Origin: Liolophura sinensis
Taxonomy: Eukaryota > Mollusca > Polyplacophora > Chitonida > Chitonidae
Reading direction: 5' to 3'
Assembly: GCF_032854445.1 (NCBI RefSeq)
Contig: NC_088300.1
Location: forward strand, 6,386,001-6,450,000
Length of the DNA stretch: 64,000 bases
Part shown: in pieces, positions 13,659 to 25,364 of the stretch
How the letters are laid out: the number at the start of each line of letters is the position of its first letter
Numbering within the stretch: the first letter of the stretch is position 1
Notes under the pieces: generated by a model
What the model saw: the letters and a program-made list of their open reading frames with translations, nothing else
The model's database searches: none
Told to the model about the DNA's origin: nothing
Program-made: the position numbers and the translations under genes

Positions 13659-16600
13659 ATGCTCAAATTCTTACTGGTTGTAAATAGGCAGGGTCATAAG
13701 CGGGTGTCACGCTACTACGAGCACATGGGTCACCCAGATGACCGACTGACCACTGAGTTGGACATTGTCAGAAGAACACTATCTCATGATCACAAGCAGG
13801 TGACCACAGATTTCATATATACTGTAATATATTAGACCTGCAGGTGATTTATTTATTTATTTATTTGGTTGATGTTTAATGCCATACCGGTAGGCTACTT
13901 AAGAATATTTCACTTGTACAACGGTGGCCAGCAGTATGGAGGGAGGAAACCGGACAGAGCCCTCATCAACCCACAACAGTGCGCAGGATGCTGACAGACC
14001 CTCCCATGTATGGCTGGAGAGGAAGCCAGCATGAGCTGGAGATCCACAAGTGAAAGTTTATGTGCAATTTTTGTGATATATATGTACTGCCCTTATGGAA
14101 TGCTATAGACACACTTAGAATTGTCAATAGATCTGCTTTCAAGCTGGCTTTTCCTCTTCAAATCAAACATTGTTTGACCATTAATTAAGTTTCAGTGTAT
14201 AATTTCATCTACGATTATCTACAATCAAATCAAGTAACTGTATAATAAATATTATATTCCATTTGAACCTTTAAATCATCAAATTAAACAATACATTAAT
14301 TACTTGAGGTGCAGGTTCGATCCTGGTTTTGGACAGAGAATTCGTCAGACTCTCACTGTTCATGGGAAGTTTGTGATAACAATAAAGACAGACAATGTCA
14401 GTTTAATCGTGCAGCCTTAACATTTGCTGAAACTCAGCCAGTGATCACCTCATTGTCTTTGACTGATATGGCATGCATATGCAGCAGTAAGTCACAGGCT
14501 GGAAAGTTCGCAGTGTGGCGTAGGTTGATGGTTCACCTCAGGCACTCTGCTTTCCTGAACCCATAAAACTAAACTTTAATTAATTAAGTAGTACTAAATG
14601 GGAATACTTTATTCATTAAATCAATTTCATTTTTTTTTCCGGTGCCAGTACTGGGTACAACTAATACTGTATACAGATTGAGAAGTGCATTCTTACAAAA
14701 TGTTTTCATAATTAAATTTCTAGACGTCTTTAGTTTAGCTGTTTAATTCTGCAATGAATGTTTAATCTTCAGACAGTGTATTTGATAAATAATGCAGGCT
14801 TTGACAGGAAATTACAATTAAGATTCCTCTGCCTTCAATGATTTTGGGGCCCTTGCGGCAATAAACAGTGCTTCATCTATTTGGGGGTTCATTAAAATTT
14901 ACATTTCTAAACAGCTCCTTCCTTTAAACTGGATTTAGCACAAATTTGATAAGGAAATCTCTTGTCATGATACCTTGCTTAATAGGATGGCATTTTGTTG
15001 ACATCCCTTAATCTGTGTGCTCATTCTAGTGTTTGTTTCCGTGTGGTGTCGAGTTCAGACTTAACACTTTGGTCTCATATTTGGTACAGGAATCTCTAGT
15101 GTAGATACAGTGCTGTAGCTCTCGTATTTTATACATGCTAATGGACAGGAGATACAGCATGAAAGCTAACAAACTTGGATGGTTAACTTAGCTGTTTTGA
15201 CACGTATCCTTTGCTAAACATTATAGAAAGAAAGAAAAGGCTTACCATTCTGCAATACAAAAAAAGTGTGCTTTCCAGAAAACTGTGCATTCTGCAGCTT
15301 TCCAAGGTATCTTAATTATTCACCATAGTTTTCATATACAGCTAATATCTCTGCTTTACACAGATCCTGTGCCTCTCTTTGCTTAAAAATTGATGGATTG
15401 ATGACTGATTGCATATGTGAATGCCTTTTCATGAAACTTGTCAGATATTATGTTGTCCCAAAGGTGTATGATATCCACAGACCTTCATGAATGTCTTAAG
15501 GTATTTACATTAGGAAATGTGTATGGTTACGTAGGCCTACTTGTATTTGTAGAATGTCAGGGTACATGTTTTTGTTCTGGTTTGGACCTTTTTTCCAACA
15601 CAGTTCATTCTATTCATTTGGCCTTTACTGTTCTCTTTCCGACTTGGACAGTTAAGGGTTGGGATCCTATGTACACCAACCTTTTAGCCAGGGCATAGGA
15701 AGGTCTTTCAGCACCTGCAAATTGTCAGAAGATTCCACAGGGATTTGCTCACTTTCCGTCATCGTAGAAGTGGATATTCTTGAGTATGGCATAAAACACT
15801 GTACAAATAAATCAATAAATTAATTTTAGCCAGTGCACCCAAACAAAGTTTATATGTATGACCACTGTATATACAGTGCACCCATAATATTTTTTTCCAA
15901 TTCAGTGGCCGTCAGTGTTGGTGACTTTTTTTTTCCCCCAAATGAAAAGAAATTCAGTAGTTCTCTCAGAATGTTTTAAAATATTGATTGGATTGTTGGT
16001 TGTTAAGGTTGAAGGATTAGTGTAATAACAAATTTAGATCTTTCAGTTACTCCTTATTAGTCTAGTCTACATGCAGCACACATTAGCCTACAGCCCTGTG
16101 CATGGAATGAACATACTTGAGCATACATTCTGTACAGCACACGTCATGTGTCGTCTAATCACTACCTGGCCTGTATAATAAGCACTAATCTTCAGTCAAC
16201 TGTTGGCTTTGCATTATAGATAATTACTGGCATATGTATTACTCTTGCACTTGAGCCACAATTTGTGTGTTGTGACTTATCTTTAAGTCCCAGAATGTGT
16301 GTATGAATGTGTATCCACAGGCCCAGTTCAACATTAGTTGATTTGCCTGTCATAAGCACATCTTAGACTTTGTGATACAAGTGCAAAACTTAGTCTAATA
16401 ATAAAGTTTGAGTGGTCGAGGGGTTAGCACGCCAGCACAGTGCAATGATCCTGGACCCTCCTACCAATGTGGTTGCTGTATGTGAGTTTAAGTCCAGCTC
16501 ATGCTGGCTTCCTCTCCGGCTATGTGTGGGAAGGTCTGTCAGCAACCTGCGGAAGGGCGTAAATTTCCCTTGGGCTGTGCTTGGTTTCCTCACACCATAT

Positions 16601-19600
16601 GCTGACCACCATATCAATGATATATTCTTGAGTACAGTGTAAAACACCAATCAAATAAATAAATACAGTTAGCTTCTCAAAAAACGTGCTGTTTTTTTTC
16701 TGGCTTGTATGTACGTCTGTCTGCTCATTTAATCGTTTTGTTAAGGTCCAGTTTTTACTCCATTGTTCTGGTTCAATCCTAATAACATTGTCACACTTTG
16801 TGTGCACAACATACATGGAATGAAATATTGTAAATTCCAAAGACTTGTTCATACACTGTACTGATTATCTTAGTGAAGAATCTATGTGCATTGTTCTTGT
16901 TCATTTAACCTATTTGTTAACGTCCACTTTTACTCCAGTAACATTGTTCGTACATGCAAATACAGTGGCAGTCAATTTTATGGGTGGTGGAAGCGTAGCT
17001 GCACAGAATAAACCACTAATCTTTGTCTACTGAGTTACTGCATGATGAACTCTCCCATATTTGGTGGAAAATATGTGGTTTTGAACACTTTTCACAGCGC
17101 AAATAGCCAAATGAGCATCGTCAACCTCGTCATGGTTGTCTCTGAAGACCGTATGATCAGTAAGAGTGGAAGAATCCACAAATTCCCTGTCCCAAGACCG
17201 GGGTTGAACCTGCACATTGTTCTAACAATTGAAGAAAGACAAATCTCTTACCCACTCTGTCATGACCAGTATGACCCTTACATTAAGGTCTTTCTTATGC
17301 AGCAGCTTGATTGCCTATCAGAGACTTGTACAACCAAACCTAATTATTATGTAATAAGTAATGAAGTAGGCGATGTACATGCCCTTTATCAGTTCATTCA
17401 TCCATTCACACAGAATAAGGTAAAGCCTGTCCAGGTTCTCCAGCTGTATACCACTATATTATGATTAATGGTAGGATGATTTATTTTTGTTCAAGGATTT
17501 TTCTTGTGTTATTGTGTTTCAGTGTTCGTTTTTGGATTATCATGACTACAGACTGATCTATCGAAAGTATTTGAATTTATATTTTATCATCGGTGTGGAT
17601 AAAGATGAGGTGAGGCTATTAAATGACATACATTTAACATGCTTGCATGACATATAATACAACAGGTATTAAATTGTGTAGGCTTCTGTGGCCTGGTGGT
17701 TAGCATGCTAGCACAGCATAATGACCCAGGAATGAGTCCAATGAGTCCAGCTCAGGCTGGCTTCTTGTCTTGTCTTATGTGGGAAGGTCTACAGCAACCT
17801 GCGGACGGGCATGGAACACCCGGGGTTTCCTCCAACTATATAAGCCGAGTCGGCATTTCAGGAATCTTGTGAGTTCACGTAGGTTTGGACGAGACAGGGT
17901 GGGCGCTCTCGTGGACTTGAATGGGTGAAAGGCGTGATTTTATGGCAGCTGCTAACGGTATCATTGGGTCAACAGACCAGGTTATGCAAGATGTATATTC
18001 AGTCCAGCAAGTACTGTAACATCTTGCCTTCTGGCTGCGTTAGTTTGCGAGAGCCCCCACAGTGTCTCCTCCATATCTGTGTGAACTCACAAGATTCCTG
18101 AAATGCCGACTTGGCTTATCGTTGGCTGCCGCCGTATGAGTGAAATATTCTTGGGGACAGCTTAAAACACCAGTTAAATAAATAAGTATATCAACTTGTT
18201 AGGCTATGGTACAATATTTACTAAAGCTTGTCCGAAGATTTTGATACTGGCTTGACTGCAGAGGTCTTCCAGCCGCATGTTGTCCGTGATATAATACTAG
18301 TATATTTTATAGTCACCAGTCTAGAATTCAGTCACATGTCAGACAGTAATGAGTTGATATGAATTGTTGGCAGAATGTTTGTCATGCATGTAATAAGATT
18401 TTCCTCTTTTATATTTTATATTTATATAATACTGGTAATGACTTAAACTTCTTTAAACTCATGGCATGCCTTAGTGTTTACCAATATTATAGTCACTTTG
18501 AATCACTATGAAGTCTGTATCTCACACCTGGAGTTCATGTACCAGTTATACCTAAGTTGTAACAAAGACACAGGTAACATATTAAGCTTTATATGTGTAT
18601 GTGATGGGGTTTGGGGGGTTCCTCCGGGTCGATGGTGGGAGGCGGGTGAGAAACTGTCACGTAAATAGTGTCTGTAATTAAACCCTGTCCAAATAGTGAT
18701 ATGCTACAAAACTAGGTGAGCTACAGTGTATCATGTAAGTCTCATTGTGTTGTGCTATATATAAATGAGCTTTCATGCATGTCCATAATTTAACAACAGA
18801 TGGTTTATACCTGAGCAATCTAATGTGACTTTGTCAGGTCACATTACTCTACACTGACACATTTACATACATATGTATGCTTTATTTAGAGGTATAACAA
18901 TGTATAGTGTACATGTACATCCTTTGTATGCATATATTGTATACATAATAATATCTACAGTGGGAGAGGCTTCTGCTGGCTGGGTCCATTGTACAGGCCC
19001 CTTAGATCAAGCTGATAATGGCTTGTTTCAAAAGAGAGTGAGATCTAGTTCAGTGTGTGATACCTGATATGTGTGATACATCTTGGTTTCAAAGAGTTGC
19101 TATTTTATATTCTTCCCTCAGAGCCAGTAACAAACAAAGTGTAAGAATAATATGTTACCACTTATTTAAATTGTTGATAAGTGTTGAACACTCTCACAAG
19201 AATGTTTTGCCTGTATGACAGGTATATGGGTGGACAATACCAAAGTTTGGGAGGGTAATCCACTGTACTCCACTAGGTACCTGTTAAACCTATTGACTCG
19301 TAGGCAATGCCAAAGCAGCAGGAGAGGGATTTGAACATGTGAATTCACTTTTCGAGGGCCTGGCATCTGCAATGAATCTGTGCTGTCTCGGCAAGTTAAT
19401 ATAAAAATCACTGTCACTTCAGAAATAAAGCTAGACCAAAGTTAACATTATGTGCACCCTTAATTCAGCTAAATCTTTGCAGTGACTTTATTTGCCACAG
19501 ATTTAAGGAAGGGATTTACATCTCCATGGGTGGATAAGTCAGCCAGGTGTCAGGGGCAGAATATTATAGCCGCAGAAGTATACGTCAGGAGCATTACCTC

Positions 19601-22600
19601 TATAATTTACATGTATGTGCTATATATTTATATATATATATATATTACATTATTACTTTGTCAGAGAGCGATATTTACAGAGACACTAATTTGCAGAAGG
19701 TATGTTCACTGCCTAGTTCACTGTGAATGTAGCAGTAGGCCCTCGACGGATAATTCTGCAAGTTTGAATCCTGTTCTTCTTGCATGCTTCAGATGCAGCT
19801 CAGAGTCAGAAAGTTTGTCAGGTGTCTGGTGAAGGGATAAATTCTTGAGTACAGCATTATAAACACCAATCAATCAATCACTGCTCAAATTTGACTGAGA
19901 TGAACACGGAATGTATATCTGAAATTTAACAATGCATTAAATTATCCTCAGGTATTTTTTTTTTCATATTGTCGGTTATTGAGTCGGTAATTTTGACAGA
20001 TTTTTATCAAGAGGTATGAAATATTGGTGCTATTTTAGCCTTGACTCTTAATACAGGTGTGTGGAGCCAGGTAAGAATAAGTGTGAAGTGTCATGTTGGG
20101 AGTCAAGCTTGACTACATACCAGCAGTTTCTTTAACCAGGTTAATTTTCAGCTGGCAGGAGCTTTCGAGGGAGGAATGTCATACTACATTAAAAATAGAC
20201 CTATTCATGCCCCATTCAGTTCTGTTTGTAGTTAGATGTATTGCATTTAAAGGACTGTTATTCCTGCATAACTTCATAGGTAGATATATGTATGTATAGG
20301 AAGGTAGCTGTTGGTATGGGCAGAAAATGGTCTTTGAAGTTCCATTACTTTTGTACCCAGATTATAACGGAAGAGTAACAGTCTAAAACCCAACATTGTA
20401 TACCTTTCGTGTACATTTATTTAGCAGGAACTCATTCAGAGTATAAGTCATAAGATAAGGTCATCTTTATGTTCAACAGGGTGAAAGTATTACTGTGCTA
20501 AGTGATTTCAAACCTATGAGCACGTACCAAAGGTTAATAGTTAGGTTCATATTCAGTTCCAGCCTACATGGTTTTGTCAGATAGATTCTCCTGGGTTCTG
20601 CATGATTTTGTCATCTCTAGCATGATGCACTTCACCACCCAGTCACTCAGAGAAATCGGGAATATTTTGTATGTTGACATACCCTGAGAATTCTGCAAGG
20701 TGATTTATGGGTCAGTCAAATTCTACCTTTCACCTCTTCGCCAGCATAGACTCTTGCTGTCCAAGGATATGAATGGGTTTTGCTGGAAGGTCCCTCTCTG
20801 ATCTGCTGGCTAAGGGGAAGAACAGCTTCTGCTGGAAGGTCCCTAATCTGCTGACTAGGGGGATTAATGCTCTCTGCTGGAAGGTGCCAAATCCCTAATT
20901 TTTATATGTCCCTGCCATTAGGCAGAGCATATTATGTTATAGTGATTTTGTCTGTCTGTTGGTCAATATCCGGGCTATATCTCCAACAGTTTTCTGCAGA
21001 GAGTCTTAATTTTTGGTGGATACATAAATACACAGATGACTGTGACACGACTAACATCTGTCCATTTTTGTGGTTGTCATGGTATAAATAAATATAACAT
21101 AAATAGATATGATTTCGTGTCCGGGCTAGAACTCCAACTGTTTTCTGCGTAGAGTTTTAATTTTGGTGGATACATAGATACACAGATGACGATGTGTCAT
21201 CACACACATTTGTCCATTTCGTGGTTGTGATGATAACCAGATAGCCATTTTTCCTTACATACACCATAAAAATAGATATGATTTGTTTCCAACTGTTTTC
21301 TGCATAAAGTTTTCATTTGTGGTGGACACGTTTGTTCACTTCCACGGTAACCACATACCTATCATCAACACCCATGAAGATTTCCCATAGAGGTTATACT
21401 CATCACCATAATGCTGATATTCTTTTATACATTCCAAACAAATACATTTGTTGGGTCATGTGTTGTGTTCACCTGAACTCTTGTTGAGAATTAGCCTTGG
21501 GATTACTGACCTGGAACGCCCTTATTGGTTGACAGTTAGTAACTGAACGTTTCAACGCATATATTAGGCTTCTGCTGGTAAACCCTTAGTCTGCTGGTCA
21601 TTTGATTAATGGCTTCCACTGTAAGGTCCCTAATTTTTTGGCCAGGAGGATGAATGGCTTCTGCTAGAAGGTCCCTAGTCTGCTGGCCAAGGGGATTAAT
21701 GGCTTCTGCTAGGAGGTCCCTAATCTGCTGATCAGTGGGATGAATGGCTACTGCTAGAAGGTCCCTAATCTGCTGGTCAGTGGGGATGAAATGGCTACTG
21801 CTAGAAGGTCCCTAATCTGCTGGTCAGTGGGATGAATGGCTACTGCTAGAAGGTCCCTAATCTGCTGGTCAGTGGGATGAATGGCTACTGCTAGACAGTC
21901 ACCAGTAAGAGCTAGATTTGAGCATGCAAGCTCACCATTAGAGTATTGTGGTTTGCAACAAAAATACAGCTTTCAACACATGAGCCACTAAAGACGTCTT
22001 TCTGAAAGAATGTCTTGAATTGTCTGACTGACCACACCAAAATAATACACCCTGAAAACACAACCTAATGCAACATCAATGTATGCCGTATTTCTTTTTC
22101 ATGACCAACATTTACTGACATGGCCTGAAATAAACAATATATGGTGTTTTACATATTAGCATGTTCTTTCCTGTATTAGACTCAGCAGTGTGGCAGTTCC
22201 TCCAGACTAGCCAAGTACTTTTGGCATGTTTGTATTTCATGGGTTTGGGGCAATCAATAAATAAATAAATAGAAAATCATGCAGGGATAAAAAAAAATGT
22301 CATGGTATTGAATGAATGAATTCTTTGGGTTTAATGTCATACTGAACAATTTTTAGTCATGTGGCGACGAATCATTTTATTGAAAATGATTCCAAACCTC
22401 TCTGTCAGTACTACCAGTACTGTCATTAGTTATATTTGTATTGTACATTGATATATTTGATGTTTTCAAGAATTGAACTAGCCATGTATGAGTCCTCCAC
22501 TGCATTGTGGAGACTCTGGATCAGTACTTTGAGAGAGTTGTGAGTATAGCCTTGTTTTTATGCCTGATGAACAGGAAAATTCTTCATGGCTACAGGATAA

Positions 22601-23496
22601 TTATTGTCTTAGTGAACATGTACATGTGTATCTGGGAAGATCTTAGGCCCAGTGCATGAAAAGAAATCAAATAGTTTTTAGTAAATGCTTGTGCTCATGA
22701 ACAGATTCAATTCTTCTGCTATAAAACTTCAGTAATTCTATTATCTAATGGCACTGGTAATGTGAAGATTTTCGAAGTGCAGTCCATCTATAGCCCTATT
22801 CAGGACATAGCTTGTTTTTTTATCTACAACTTTAAAGTGGTAATGAGGATAGTTAGATCACTTAATTTTATTCATTGTCTTTTTCAGACTGAAGTAGATG
22901 TATCCTTTTTGACTTTTATTATTAAGTCATCTGAAAACAGGCTATAGATTAATCCATTCACACAACTAAAATTTAATCCAGATCTAATCTCAACCTGTTT
23001 AAATCGAAGCTAGTTGTAAAAATGTTTGCCTTCACATGACCGTGTGGCCAAGCCTGTTTTAAGCTAGTCCTGGCATTTGTCTGTTTGAACAGTTACATTT
23101 AAGCCAGTTTCGTAATTACGTCATCCTGACCTCTGCTATCCTGGGGCATTTAATGCAGTTACATTTTACTAGGTACAGATAAACTAGCTTCAAGCCCTCA
23201 AGCAACATCAAACTGGCTCAAAGACACTTTCGGATTTAAACCAGCTTAAACTCGTGTCAACAGAGTATATGACGCTTAAATATTACTTGGTATTGTCACT
23301 GTTTCAGTTGAATAGATTAGATTACCTATAACATGTGATAAAGATACGATGTTCTTAACCTTAGGCACAGATAATGTATAACATTGATCATGTGCACATG
23401 ATCCTGGATGAGATGATTGTGAATGGACAGGTGGTGGAGACCAGTCAGTCCAGGATTCTAGGCCCTATACAGCTCCTGGATGCTGCCAAGAAATGA
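13659..23496 (+). CDS. AP4S1: AP-4 adaptor complex subunit sigma (AP4S1)
   Basis: Small sigma chain of the AP-4 coat, which sorts cargo at the trans-Golgi network. Four exons: 13659-13799, 17523-17609, 22471-22539, 23365-23496 (about 142 residues; human 144). Exon 1 begins MLKFLLVVNRQGHKR and RVSRYYEH, the clathrin-adaptor small-chain opening. Exon 2 has LIYRKYLNLYFIIGVD. Exon 3 should read NELAMYEF then LDQYFERV. Exon 4 ends VHMILDEMIVNGQVVETSQ and RILGPIQLLDAAKK, typical of sigma-4 rather than sigma-1/2/3. As given, exon 3 has a small insertion near its start (a TGA in frame) and a compensating loss after TATGAG; its length stays 69 nt and both splice sites are good. The segment SELD expected before IMYN is replaced by AQ. 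Downstream, the last exon is tandemly repeated. Confidence 0.9.
13849..14045 (-). mobile_element. SINE copy, 5'-truncated, minus orientation
   Basis: The tail (reverse of ATTTATTTATTTATTTGG), GAATATTTCACTT and GGAGGGAGGAAACCGG match the main SINE body in reverse. The head is absent. It sits just inside AP4S1 intron 1. Confidence 0.75.
14300..14566 (+). mobile_element. possible tRNA-derived SINE fragment of another family
   Basis: A perfect B box GGTTCGATCC lies at 14314-14323, followed by sequence unlike the main SINE. No convincing A box or cloverleaf is upstream, so it is not a tRNA gene. Family unknown. Confidence 0.35.
15685..15825 (+). mobile_element. old 3' fragment of the main SINE
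   Basis: GGAAGGTCTTTCAGCACCTG, GATATTCTTGAGTATGGC and a tail CAAATAAATCAATAAAT follow the SINE body order with heavy divergence. Confidence 0.6.
16407..16665 (+). mobile_element. full-length SINE copy
   Basis: Head GAGTGGTCGAGGGGTTAGCA (A-box like), B-box-like GAGTTTAAGTCC, body GTGGGAAGGTCTGTCAGC, and 3' end ATTCTTGAGTACAGTGTAAA with tail CAATCAAATAAATAAATA. It lies in AP4S1 intron 1. Confidence 0.85.
17683..18185 (+). mobile_element. SINE copy interrupted by a MITE
   Basis: The SINE runs 17683-17839 (GTGGCCTGGTGGTTAGCATG head, GGGAAGGTCTACAGCAACC body) and resumes at 18120-18185 (GGCTGCCGCCGT, TGAAATATTCTTGGGGACAG, tail AAATAAATAAG). The break falls in the block normally reading CTCCCACCATAATGCTGGCC. 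Confidence 0.85.
17840..18119. mobile_element. MITE with near-perfect terminal inverted repeats, nested in a SINE
   Basis: The two 39-bp ends (17840-17878 and 18081-18119) are inverted copies differing at one position (ATAAGCCGAG versus ATAAGCCAAG). Similarity extends inward to about 75 bp (GGCGCTCTCG versus GGGGCTCTCG). A TA dinucleotide flanks both sides, consistent with a TA target duplication as in Tc1/mariner-type elements. It is 280 bp with no open frame. Confidence 0.88.
18186..20772. other. AP4S1 intron 2, left part
   Basis: AT-rich intron sequence with a short TA tract (about 19620-19645) and one old SINE fragment (19735-19885). No coding similarity was recognised. Confidence 0.55.
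19735..19885 (+). mobile_element. old SINE fragment
   Basis: A B-box-like AGTTTGAATCCTG is followed about 120 bp later by the family 3' end AAATTCTTGAGTACAGC and tail CAATCAATCAATCA. The body between them differs, so it may be a subfamily or a decayed copy. Confidence 0.5.
20773..20900 (+). repeat. 53-bp minisatellite, left block
   Basis: About 2.5 units built on GCTGGAAGGTCCCTAATCTG. It continues after a 660-bp interruption at 21565-21900. Confidence 0.75.
20918..21482 (+). mobile_element. element with three about 165-bp tandem units, copy 1
   Basis: Each unit contains TCCGGGCTA..CTCCAAC, a TTTTAATTTTGGTGGATACA-like block, ACACAGATGAC, and ATTTGTCCATTTC..GTGGTTGTCATG. The left end CCATTAGGCAGAGCAT and right end CACCTGAACTCTT are shared with the copy at 56930-57690. 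This fits a non-autonomous Helentron/pearl-like element (inferred from architecture). Confidence 0.7.
21565..21900 (+). repeat. 53-bp minisatellite, right block
   Basis: Six to seven units built on CTAGAAGGTCCCTAATCTGC and TGGTCAGTGGGATGAATGGC. The rightmost units are nearly identical, suggesting recent expansion. Confidence 0.85.
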
Positions 23497-24405
23497 TGTG
23501 CATGCACATGTGTTGACTGTGTGCACGTGATCCTGGATGAGATGATTGTGAATGGACAGGTGGTGGAGACCAGTCAGTCCAGGATTCTAGGCCCTATACA
23601 GCTCCTGGATGCTGCCAAGAAATAATGTGCATGCACATGTGTTGACTGTGTGCACGTGATCCTGGATGAGATGATTGTGAATGGACAGGTGGTGGAGACC
23701 AGTCAGTCCAGGATTCTAGGCCCTATACAGCTCCTGGATGCTGCCAAAGAAATAATGTGCATGCACATGTGTTGACTGTGTGCACGTGATCCTGGATGAG
23801 ATGATTGTGAATGGACAGGTGGTGGAGACCAGTCAGTCCAGGATTCTAGTGCATATCCAGCTCCTGGATGCTGCCAAGAAATGATGTGCATGCACATGTG
23901 TTGATTGTGTGCACGTGATCCTGGATGAAATGATTGTGAATCGACAGGTGGTGGAGACCAAGCCAGTCCAGGATTCTAGTGCATATCCAGCTCCTGGATG
24001 CTGCCAAGAAATGATGTGCATGCACATGTGTTGACTGTGTGCATGTGACCCTGGATGAGACTGATTGTGAATGGACAGGTGGTGGAGACCAGTCAGTCCA
24101 GGATTCTAGGCCCTATACAGCTCCTGGATGCTGCCGAAGAAATGATCTGCATGCACATGTGTTGACTGTGTTCACGTGACCCCTGGATGAGATGATTGTG
24201 AATGGACAGGTGGTGTGAGACAGCCAGTCCAGGATTCTAGGCCCTATTACAGCTCCTGATGCCTCCAAGAAATGATGTGCATGCACATGTGTTGACTGTG
24301 TGCAATGATCCTAGATGAAATGATTGTGAATGGACAGGTGGTGGAGACCAGTCAGTCCAGGATTCTAGCGCATATCCAGCTCCTGGATCCTGCCAAAAAA
24401 TTCCA
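23392..24405 (+). repeat. 129-bp tandem array made of the AP4S1 terminal exon (8 copies)
   Basis: Copies start at about 23392, 23521, 23650, 23780, 23909, 24039, 24170 and 24300. The first copy is the functional coding end of AP4S1. Each following copy repeats its last about 34 codons (GTGCACGTGATCCTGGATGA onward), the stop and 27 bp of 3' flank. Copies 2 and 3 keep the 129-bp (43-codon) length; later copies carry single-base indels and a GCATATCCAGCTCC variant. The acceptor at 23363-23364 and the first 27 bp of the exon are not repeated, so the extra copies are expected to lie in the 3' UTR. Confidence 0.93.
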
Positions 24406-25364
24406 TGTGCTTCGAATCAAAAGTCCACACGTATGTGCTGAAAAGTAAAGCACACGTGTGAGCAGAAGTGCCAAATCATACCTGTGTACTGGCAGGAGGG
24501 CTGTTTTGTGAAGTAGCTGACCAACTTTTACACACCTTTAGTACAGTTATGGCAATATATCATCAACAGTAAATACTGGAACTGCAACAGGGACTTTGAA
24601 GCAATCTCTGAGGTACATGTATTAAAGGAATGTATTGGTTCACAGCTATTAATGCCTCATGGATGATGCAAATAAATGGACGGTGTGTTGCCAGAAACGT
24701 TTACCTTGGGATTATGATGGTGTATGTCATGATGTTTATTGCCAAACGTAAGAATATTTGACTTATATCATAGGGCAGTGTTTAGGGTTATGGGTGGAGG
24801 AAACCTTTACCTTTATCTTTACCAAGGACCTGACACACCTTCAAGCAAACCAACGGGATAAGAATTTGCATGTGACCACAGGTCCAAGGGTAAATCAGCA
24901 ACTGTGAGAGTGATGCTTTAGGTGCATAAGCCAACAAAGACTGAAGAGTGTCATGAATAAACAAGACGGAATTCACTGTGTTCAACATGTGCCATTGATA
25001 CCCATCAATATTTATGTAACTGCTCTAATCATTTTACAAATCACAATTTATTTAAGTTACTTTCAGAATTTTTTTTCTTCTTCTGTTTTGGCCAGAATAT
25101 TAACACCTATGAACATTGGCACAGAAGTTTTGGAAAGGCAAACAGAAAAGATGAAAGATTTCTTAGAAGCATGTAATCTGCACCTGAATATCTTTGGTAT
25201 TCCTCTTTGCATTCCCAGATGTTATTATCCTCATTATAGTATCCCAGACATATATGTGAAGTATAAATTTAGGCAACTGTTCATGACAAATTGCTTCACC
25301 CTGATTCAGTGCAATCATCTTGCATTGCATCTGGCTGCCTCACTTCTGTAGTCTGCCAGCTCAG
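24406..25364. other. tail-to-tail intergenic region between AP4S1 and NVL
   Basis: AATAAA at 24671-24676 could end AP4S1 transcripts, and TTTATT at 25047-25052 (AATAAA on the minus strand) could end NVL. A diverged SINE-like stretch with GGGTGGAGGAAACC lies near 24725-24850. No other gene was recognised. Confidence 0.5.

Noticed and set aside
17042-17464. 140-codon open frame just upstream of AP4S1 exon 2
   Set aside because: No recognisable domain, no splice context, and it lies in an intron. Probably chance or old repeat sequence.
24953-25351. 132-codon open frame between the AP4S1 and NVL 3' ends
   Set aside because: No family resemblance, and its end runs into the degenerate NVL array. 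Treated as chance.
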